DNA from: Rickettsiales bacterium
GTDB lineage: Bacteria; Pseudomonadota; Alphaproteobacteria; Rickettsiales; UBA3002
NCBI GenBank assembly: GCA_947441895.1
Contig: CANEUT010000113.1
Span: 1-5,584, forward strand
Length of the DNA: 5,584 bases
Direction of reading: 5' to 3'
A model generated the notes under the pieces. The model did no database searches. It had not been told where the DNA came from and was given only the letters and a program-made list of their open reading frames with translations. Position numbers and translations under genes: made by a program. This document shows positions 1 through 5,584 of the stretch, in pieces (positions within the stretch are counted from its first letter, which is position 1; each line of letters begins with the position of its first letter).

Positions 1-1350
1 CAGCAGCGGAATAAACACCGCAATGAGCGAAACGGTGATGGAAATAACCGTGAAGGTAATTTCCTTGGCACCTTTAATGGCAGCTTCCACCGGGTCATCG
101 CCCTGTTCAACATGGTGTGTCATGTTTTCGATCATGACAATGGCGTCATCGATAATGAACCCCACCGATACCGTGAGTGCCATGAGCGAAATAATGTTCA
201 GGCTGTAACCCAGCAGATACATGCCGACCACCGTTCCTGCCAGGGTGAGTGGCAGGGTGATGCTGGCGGCAATAGTAGGTATGATGCGCCCCAGCGAAAA
301 ATAGACCACCAGTAATACCAGTATGCCTGCAATGATGAGGGTAAGCTCGACATCGTGCACGCTGTCGCGGATGGTGATGGTGTTATCGGTCAGCACCGTA
401 ATTTCGGTGCCGGCTGGCATCCACTGTTTCAGTTGCGGCAAAAGGGCTTTGATGCCATCCACCGTTTCAATGACATTGGCATCGGGCTGTTTGGTGATAA
501 GAATGGGAATGGCTTTTTTGGTGCCGAACCAACCATTCTGGCGATTGCTTTGCGCGCTATCGGTGATGCGTGCGACGTCGGATAATCGCAAGGCGCTGTT
601 TGTACCGGTGGCCAGCAGTAACGGAGCATATTCAGCCGCCGTTTTTAGCTGGTCGTTCATGCCAATAGCATAGGATTGGTTGCCCTGCTGCATGATGCCT
701 TTGGGAAGATTGATATTGGCGCTGGTGAGCAGTGCGCGCACCTGCTCCAGATCAAACCCTGCGCCATGCAATGCCGTTGGGTTGATTTCTACTCGCACCG
801 CCGGTTTTGCGCCGCCGCCAATTTGCACTTGTGCCACCCCCTTCACCTGCGAAATGCGCTGGGCAAGAATGGAATCGGTCGCATCATAAAGTTCGGTGTT
901 GGTAATAAGATCGGAAGTGACCGCAAGAATAAGCACCGGCGAATCTGCCGGATTGATTTTGCGATAGGTGGGCGGGCTTGGCAGATCGACCGGCAAATCA
1001 CTTCCGCTGTTGTTGATGGCGGCCTGTACATCGCGTGCAGCACCATTAATGTCGCGGTTAAAATCGAAGGTGGCGGTGATGTTGGTAACGCCTTCGTTGC
1101 TGGTGGATGTCAGTTCGGTGACACCAGCAATAGCTCCCAGTCGGCGCTCTAGTGGTGCTGCCACCGTGGCGGCCATGGTCTCGGGGTCGGCACCGGGCAG
1201 TCGTGCGGTTACATTGACAATGGGAAAATCGACCCGTGGCAGGGCAGCAATGGGAAGGGCGTTAAACGCCATGGCACCGGCCAGAAAAAGGCCAATCGAT
1301 AAAAGAATGCTGGCCACGGGGCGACGAATAAAAATTTCAGAAATGCTCAT
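1..1350 (-). CDS. mdtC: MdtC-like RND multidrug efflux permease (N-terminal 450 residues; 3' end outside window)
   Basis: This is the second RND permease of the operon, read from an ATG at 1348-1350 and open to the left edge, so roughly 570 C-terminal residues are missing. My translation begins MSISEIFIRRPVASILLSIG (TM1). It has LPRVDFPIVNV (37-47), LPGADPETMA (51-60), FNRDINGAARDVQAAIN (97-113), PTYRKINPADSP (127-138), LPKG (215-218) and TM4 GFIIDDAIVMIENM with the proton-relay pair D401-D402. The fragment ends in TM5 (SLIAVFIPLL). RDINGAARDVQAAIN and PTYRK-NP are MdtC-like, and gene order supports MdtC. The ATGA overlap with the preceding permease suggests translational coupling; an AGGG lies seven bases before the start. 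The TM2-TM3 loop lacks the common RATIIP pattern. Half the transporter, including TM10 with its Lys, is unseen, so its intactness is not shown. It should form a mixed trimer with the upstream permease. Confidence 0.94.
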   Translation of the reverse strand, partial: MSISEIFIRRPVASILLSIGLFLAGAMAFNALPIAALPRVDFPIVNVTARLPGADPETMAATVAAPLERRLGAIAGVTELTSTSNEGVTNITATFDFNRDINGAARDVQAAINNSGSDLPVDLPSPPTYRKINPADSPVLILAVTSDLITNTELYDATDSILAQRISQVKGVAQVQIGGGAKPAVRVEINPTALHGAGFDLEQVRALLTSANINLPKGIMQQGNQSYAIGMNDQLKTAAEYAPLLLATGTNSALRLSDVARITDSAQSNRQNGWFGTKKAIPILITKQPDANVIETVDGIKALLPQLKQWMPAGTEITVLTDNTITIRDSVHDVELTLIIAGILVLLVVYFSLGRIIPTIAASITLPLTLAGTVVGMYLLGYSLNIISLMALTVSVGFIIDDAIVMIENMTHHVEQGDDPVEAAIKGAKEITFTVISITVSLIAVFIPLL

Positions 1351-4300
1351 GGGCCAACCCTGAAACGTTGGCGTAAACGTTCCATCGCCAAATAAATAAC
1401 CGGCGTGGTGTAAAGGGTGAGTAGCTGCGAGACAATGAGCCCACCGACAATGCAGATGCCCAGTGGACGACGCAGTTCAGCGCCTATGCCCTGATCAAAC
1501 GCCAGCGGCAGCGCGCCAAGCAGTGCGGCCATGGTGGTCATCATGATGGGGCGGAAACGCAGCAAGCATGCCTGATAAATAGCTTCCGCGGGTGAAAGAT
1601 GATGTTCGCGTTCCGCCATGAGCGCAAAATCGATCATCATGATGGCATTTTTCTTCACAATACCCATGAGTAGAATAATGCCGACAATGCCGATGATGGA
1701 AAGATCATGGCCGGTGATAAGCAACGCCAGCAGCGCTCCAACGCCCGCCGATGGTAAGGTGGAAAGAATGGTGATGGGGTGGGCGGCGCTTTCATACAGC
1801 ACACCCAGCACAATATAAATGGCAATGATCGCCGTCAGCATCAGTAATGGTTGGTTGGCGAGCGATTTGCGAAATTCCGCCGCATCACCGCTGAATTCAC
1901 TGGCAATGCTGTTCGGCATGGAAAGCTCGCGCTCGAGGCGGTGAATGGTGTCGATTGCTTCACCCAGCGATGCGCCTGGCGCTAAATTAAAACTGACCGT
2001 GATAGAGGGGAACTGGCCTTGCCGCATGATGGCCAGTGGTGCAGCCACGGTGCTAATGCGGGCAAATGCCCCCAGTGGAACTAATGCGCCGCTGGTTGAT
2101 TTGATGCGCAATGTTTCGAGTGTTTGTGGCGTTTGCAGTGTTTCGGGGCTTACTTCCAGAATGACGCGGTATTGGTTGACCTGCGCATAGACCGTTGAAA
2201 TTTGCCGCTGGCCAAATGCGCTGTAAAGCGTGTTATCAATTGCCTCTGCTGAAATGCCAAGGCGTGATGCCTGGTCACGATCGATGGTGATGTTAACCTT
2301 AAGTCCGCCGGGTTGCTGGTCGCTTGCCACATCGGTGAATGTCGCCATGTTTTTCATTTTGCTGATGAGCTTGGCGGCCCATGTTTCCAGTGTTTCAGCA
2401 TTGAGATCGGTGAGGGTGTATTGATATTGGGTGCGGCTGATGCGGGTGCTAATTTGAATGTCTTGTGCCACTTGTAAGTGAACGCTTATGCCGGTGACCG
2501 ACGCGAATTGATGGTTGAGCCGCGCCATCACTTTTTCAGCGTTGGCACGATGATCGCGGTCCTTCAGCATAATGGACATGCGGCCACTATTGGGCGTGGT
2601 GTTGATGTCGCTGACCCCAATAAATGACGCGACAGATTCCACCGCCGGATCGGCCATGGCGATGGCGGAAACGGCATGTTGCAGGCGCGACATCTCCGCG
2701 AATGATACAGTCTGCGCGGCATCGGTGGTAGCGATGATTTGGCCGGTATCTTCGCTCGGCAGGAAGCCTTTGGGCGAGATGATGTAGAGCACGATGGTGA
2801 TAATTAATGTGGCGAGTGTTACCAGTAATGTGGCGCGTTGGCGGCGTAATACCCATTGCAAGCTACTGGCATAGCCATGGGTAAGGCGTGCGAAGAAGCT
2901 GTTCTCATCGGTTGGCTTAGAAGGTGCGGCATCTTTTAATAGATAGGCACACATCATGGGGGTGAGGGTGAGAGAAACCACCATGGAAACCAGTACAGTG
3001 ATGGAAAGGGTGAGGGCAAATTCACGGAAAAGACGGCCAATGATGCCGCTCATAAACAGCAGCGGAATGAAGACTGCAATCAGCGATAAGGTGAGCGAAA
3101 CCACGGTGAAGCCAATTTCTTTGGCGCCTTTATAGGCGGCCATAAGCGGCTTTTCGCCGCGCTCGATGTAACGCACAATGTTTTCGATCATGACAATCAT
3201 ATCATCGACCACAAAACCGGCGGCAATGGTCAGTGCCATGAGGGAGAGATTATCGAGGCTGAAACCACACCAGGCCATGATGCCAAAGCTGCTGATGAGT
3301 GATAGCGGCAGCGCAATGGCAGGAATGATGGTGGCGCGCGCGCTGCCCAGAAAAAGATAGATGACAAGGATGACCAGGCCAATGGTGAGGATGAGTGTAA
3401 ACTGCACATCATGCACGGAAGCGCGAATGGTTTGGGTGCGGTCGGTAAGCATGGTTACTTCAAGTGCTGGCGGCAACCCGCTTTGCAGCTGTGGCAGCAT
3501 TTTTTTAATACGATCTACCGTATCAACAATGTTGGCACCGGGCTGGCGCTGAATATCGACAATCACTGCGGGTTGCCCATTCACCCAGCCGCCAACACGC
3601 GCATTTTCTACACCCTGAATAACCGTGCCCACATCGCGTACCCGCACAATAGTAGTTTTATTTTTGGCGAGAATAATGTTGCGGTAGGTTTCCAGATCAC
3701 TGATCTGGTCGTTCACATCCAGCTGGGTGGCTTGCAGCGGTCCATCGAAACTTCCTTTGGGCAAATTCACATTCGCTCTGGCGAGCACGCTGCGCACATC
3801 ATCAAGCCCAATGCCGTAACTGGCAAGGCGATTGGGGTCGATTTGAATGCGGTATGCAGGGCGTTGACCACCCTGTGTCAGCACGCGCCCCACACCACTG
3901 ACTTGCGATAACTTCTGCGCCAGAATGGTGTTGGCCACATCGTTGATGGTGGTGATGGGCAATGTTTTGCTGGTGAGGGCGATGGTTAGAATCGCCGGAT
4001 CGGCCGGATTTACTTTTGAATAGCTTGGCGGATAGGGCAGGTTGGGCGGCAGCACGCCACCGGCTGCATTAATGGCGGCCTGCACATCTTGCGCGGCCAC
4101 GTCGATATCATCGCCCAAATTAAACTGCAGGGTGATGGAACTGAGACCCTCGGCGCTGGTGGAAAGCATGGTGGTGAGGCCAGGAATGGAACCAAACTGG
4201 CGCTCCAGCGGCGCGGTGATGAGGGATGCCATGGTTTCGGCCGAAGCGCCGGGCAGCTTGGTGCTCACTTGCAACGTGGGAAAATCGACCTGCGGTAATG

Positions 4301-4406
4301 CCGCCACCGGCAATGATAAATAACCCATGATGCCGCTAAGCAGCAGTGCAATCGCCAGTAACGTTGTACCGACTGGGCGAGCAATGAATAGTGATGATAT
4401 ATTCAT
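1347..4406 (-). CDS. mdtB: MdtB-like RND multidrug efflux permease (complete)
   Basis: This is a complete inner-membrane proton-driven RND (HAE1-type) transporter of 1019 residues, close to the usual 1020-1040 of MdtB/MdtC. It opens with a classic RND N-terminus (LFIARPVGTTLL, TM1 about 10-30). The first periplasmic porter region is about 38-330, with LPGASAETMA (51-60), VNPADPA (132-138) and LPKGS (215-219). TM4 carries the Asp pair D401-D402 of the proton relay in GFVVDDMIVMIENI; TM5-TM6 end in LTLTPMMCAYLL. PKGFLPSEDTG (545-555) opens the second periplasmic region. TM10 has GIVKKNAIMMIDFAL, with K919 at the place of AcrB K940, and RFRPIMMTT (950-958) holds the conserved Arg of TM11. GGQRPA, PYPPSY and the C-terminal SQLLTLYTTPVIYL point to MdtB rather than AcrB. 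The ATG at 4406 gives a standard N-terminus, although no good Shine-Dalgarno sequence precedes it. The gene lies 19 bases after the adaptor and overlaps the next gene by 4 bases. In E. coli, MdtB works with MdtC in a mixed trimer; the same is inferred here. Residue 403 is Met instead of the usual Ala. Confidence 0.96.
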   Translation of the reverse strand: MNISSLFIARPVGTTLLAIALLLSGIMGYLSLPVAALPQVDFPTLQVSTKLPGASAETMASLITAPLERQFGSIPGLTTMLSTSAEGLSSITLQFNLGDDIDVAAQDVQAAINAAGGVLPPNLPYPPSYSKVNPADPAILTIALTSKTLPITTINDVANTILAQKLSQVSGVGRVLTQGGQRPAYRIQIDPNRLASYGIGLDDVRSVLARANVNLPKGSFDGPLQATQLDVNDQISDLETYRNIILAKNKTTIVRVRDVGTVIQGVENARVGGWVNGQPAVIVDIQRQPGANIVDTVDRIKKMLPQLQSGLPPALEVTMLTDRTQTIRASVHDVQFTLILTIGLVILVIYLFLGSARATIIPAIALPLSLISSFGIMAWCGFSLDNLSLMALTIAAGFVVDDMIVMIENIVRYIERGEKPLMAAYKGAKEIGFTVVSLTLSLIAVFIPLLFMSGIIGRLFREFALTLSITVLVSMVVSLTLTPMMCAYLLKDAAPSKPTDENSFFARLTHGYASSLQWVLRRQRATLLVTLATLIITIVLYIISPKGFLPSEDTGQIIATTDAAQTVSFAEMSRLQHAVSAIAMADPAVESVASFIGVSDINTTPNSGRMSIMLKDRDHRANAEKVMARLNHQFASVTGISVHLQVAQDIQISTRISRTQYQYTLTDLNAETLETWAAKLISKMKNMATFTDVASDQQPGGLKVNITIDRDQASRLGISAEAIDNTLYSAFGQRQISTVYAQVNQYRVILEVSPETLQTPQTLETLRIKSTSGALVPLGAFARISTVAAPLAIMRQGQFPSITVSFNLAPGASLGEAIDTIHRLERELSMPNSIASEFSGDAAEFRKSLANQPLLMLTAIIAIYIVLGVLYESAAHPITILSTLPSAGVGALLALLITGHDLSIIGIVGIILLMGIVKKNAIMMIDFALMAEREHHLSPAEAIYQACLLRFRPIMMTTMAALLGALPLAFDQGIGAELRRPLGICIVGGLIVSQLLTLYTTPVIYLAMERLRQRFRVGP
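1358..1361 (-). promoter_or_regulatory. Probable ribosome binding site for the second permease
   Basis: On the minus strand AGGG lies inside the end of the preceding permease gene, with a 7-base spacer (TTGGCCC) to the ATG at 1350. Spacing and sequence fit a moderate Shine-Dalgarno site. With the 4-base ATGA overlap, it supports 1350 as the start and suggests that re-initiation after the upstream stop contributes to expression. Confidence 0.55.
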
Positions 4407-4425
4407 AGGGCTTAGCTAACAGTGC
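4407..4425 (-). other. 19-base adaptor-permease junction without a clear Shine-Dalgarno site
   Basis: This is the only non-coding stretch in the window. Between the adaptor's TAG and the ATG of the first permease the minus strand reads GCACTGTTAGCTAAGCCCT. I see no AGGAG-like element at a normal distance and no room for a promoter or terminator. The two genes are therefore most likely on one mRNA, with the permease start depending on ribosomes finishing the adaptor gene. Confidence 0.6.
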
Positions 4426-5584
4426 CTAGGTTGCGCGTTTAGGGGCGGGCTTTTTTTTCTGGGCCAGTTTTTTTGCTGCGTCTTTGGTGGGAGCCGTGGT
4501 TTCGGCTTTGGGTTGCGTGGCAGGGGGGGCGTCATTTTTAGGTTCGCCGGTGACGGGCGTTTCTTTCTTGGGTTGCTCAACCCGTACGGCGCTGCCATCT
4601 TGCAAGCTGGCCATGCCGTCGGTGACAATGACGGCGTTTTCTTCTAGCCCTTGTTCAATCACCGAATAATCATTGAGTGTAATGCCAACGGTCACTGGCT
4701 GCACCGAAACTTTACCTTCTTTTTCATGGTGCAGAAAAACATACGCACCCTTTGGCCCATGTTGAATGGCGGGGGTGTGAACGGTGAGGGCGTTTTTCTG
4801 GGTGGTGAGCAGCAGCCGAACAGTGCTGAACGCGCCAGGCCATAAGGCGCGGCTGCGGTTGGGGAAGGTGGCCTTCAGACGAATGGTTCCGGTGGTTTGG
4901 TCAATCTGGTTATCAACCAATTCCAGTTTACCGTTATCAATGATGGTTTTATTATCCGATGCCAGCGCATCAACCGTTAAGCGACCCTTACCCATTTGCG
5001 CGTTGATGGCTTCGAGTTGTTGCTGTGGCAAGCTGAAGATAACCGAAATGGGCGAAAGCTGGGTGAGCACCACAATGCCCGTTGCATCGGCGGCGCGAAT
5101 AATATTGCCTTGATCGACCTGACGGATACCCGTGCGGCCCGCAATGGGGGCGGTGATGGTGGTGTAGCTAAGTGAGGCTTGGGCGTTATTGATCGCCGCC
5201 TGATCGCCCAGCAGGGTTGCTTCCAGCTGTTTAACGGTGGCGCGCCCAGTGTCGAGTACCTGGCGTGAGACGCTGTTGCCCAGCTTCACATAGCGATTCA
5301 AATCAACCCGCGCATTGGCAAGCTGCGCCGAGGTTTTGGCTTTGGTGGCCACGGCCTGATCATATTGTGCCTGATAGGTGCGTGGGTCAATGTGTGCCAG
5401 CACTTGTCCGGCTTTTACCTCTTGCCCCTCGCGGAAGTGAATGGTCATTAACTGTCCATCGACCTGCGGGCGCACAGTGACGGTTTGATAAGCCTGAACG
5501 GTGCCAAGACCAGTTAAGTAAACAGGTATGTCTCTGCGAGTGGGCGATGCCACGCTGACTTGGGTGGCAGATTGTTTGTTAGAG
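4426..5584 (-). CDS. mdtA: MdtA-like RND efflux periplasmic adaptor subunit (5'-truncated by window edge)
   Basis: This is the periplasmic adaptor (membrane fusion protein, HlyD/AcrA family) that joins an inner-membrane RND pump to an outer-membrane channel. The frame is open to the right edge with no stop, so the gene starts outside the window: 385 residues are present, and the signal peptide or lipobox is missing. A GTG at 5551-5553 could be read as a start, but the residues before it continue the family pattern, so I treat it as internal. Numbering from that GTG: the first strand holds YLTGLGTVQ (12-20), typical of MdtA; the first lipoyl half is about 26-57 (VDGQL, EGQEVKAGQVLAHIDP); the alpha-hairpin is about 58-127; the second lipoyl half holds ITAPIAGRTG (133-142); the beta-barrel holds QIDQTTGTIRLKATF (216-230); the membrane-proximal domain ends near 327. 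A Lys/Pro/Ala-rich tail (328-375) follows. The stop is TAG, 19 bases before the first permease. Family assignment is firm; orthology to E. coli MdtA rests on remembered similarity and gene order. Confidence 0.95.
   Translation of the reverse strand, partial: SNKQSATQVSVASPTRRDIPVYLTGLGTVQAYQTVTVRPQVDGQLMTIHFREGQEVKAGQVLAHIDPRTYQAQYDQAVATKAKTSAQLANARVDLNRYVKLGNSVSRQVLDTGRATVKQLEATLLGDQAAINNAQASLSYTTITAPIAGRTGIRQVDQGNIIRAADATGIVVLTQLSPISVIFSLPQQQLEAINAQMGKGRLTVDALASDNKTIIDNGKLELVDNQIDQTTGTIRLKATFPNRSRALWPGAFSTVRLLLTTQKNALTVHTPAIQHGPKGAYVFLHHEKEGKVSVQPVTVGITLNDYSVIEQGLEENAVIVTDGMASLQDGSAVRVEQPKKETPVTGEPKNDAPPATQPKAETTAPTKDAAKKLAQKKKPAPKRAT

Noticed and set aside
676..1152. 158-codon open frame on the plus strand
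   Set aside because: It lies fully antisense to the second permease, whose translation matches RND motifs throughout. The plus-strand product has no recognisable domain and is explained by the codon use of the real gene.
3411..3911. 166-codon open frame on the plus strand
   Set aside because: It is antisense to the porter region of the first permease and its product resembles no family I know. It is a shadow frame, as are 323-673, 968-1363, 4042-4323 and 4784-5113.
4447..4476. GC-rich stretch next to T-runs as a rho-independent terminator
   Set aside because: The T-runs are on the plus strand, antisense to all the genes, and lie inside the adaptor coding sequence. On the mRNA they are A-runs encoding lysines, and no plus-strand gene ends here.
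4416..4628. 70-codon frame on the minus strand overlapping the adaptor's end
   Set aside because: It is out of frame with the adaptor, rich in Lys and Pro only because it reads the same biased tail DNA, and has no support as a separate gene. It matters only as the frame reached by slippage at the A-runs.
5551..5553. GTG as the true adaptor start
   Set aside because: The frame stays open upstream to the window edge, and the preceding residues (SNKQSATQVS) continue the expected strand before RRDIPVYLTGLGTV. An adaptor starting here would lack an export signal, so the start must be outside the window.
1..5584. A novel defence, mobile or RNA-based system hidden in the window
   Set aside because: Three efflux genes cover all but 19 bases, with intact family motifs and no inserted segment. 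I saw no array of repeats, inverted repeats flanking a gene, tRNA or structured non-coding region.

Overview
The window carries one transcription unit on the minus strand: a tripartite RND-type efflux operon of the MdtABC kind. Read in the direction of transcription (right to left) it holds three genes. First is a periplasmic adaptor (membrane fusion protein), whose 5' end lies beyond the right edge. Second is a complete 1019-residue RND permease that most resembles MdtB. Third is a second, paralogous RND permease that most resembles MdtC, of which only the first 450 codons are present before the left edge. Coding sequence fills essentially the whole window; the only non-coding stretch is 19 bases between the adaptor and the first permease.

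The pump type implies a Gram-negative, double-membraned bacterium. The style of the proteins suggests Pseudomonadota. The second permease has a TM2-TM3 loop of a form I recall from alphaproteobacterial MdtC-like proteins, so that class is a reasonable but weak guess. No RNA gene, mobile element, CRISPR array, promoter or terminator is visible. The promoter, the adaptor's signal peptide, any regulator and any outer-membrane channel gene would lie outside the window.

By analogy with E. coli MdtABC, the two permeases should assemble into a mixed inner-membrane trimer driven by the proton gradient. The adaptor would link it to a TolC-type outer-membrane duct, so that amphiphilic compounds leave the cell directly. 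The genes are tightly packed: 19 bases separate adaptor and first permease, and the two permeases overlap by 4 bases (ATGA). This fits co-translation of subunits that act together.

I do not see a new biological system here. The points worth a second look are small: a long Lys/Pro/Ala-rich C-terminal tail on the adaptor encoded partly by A-runs, a seemingly shortened hairpin tip in the adaptor, a Met in place of the usual Ala after the TM4 Asp pair of the first permease, and an ungapped, clearly homologous N-terminal half shared by the two permeases.
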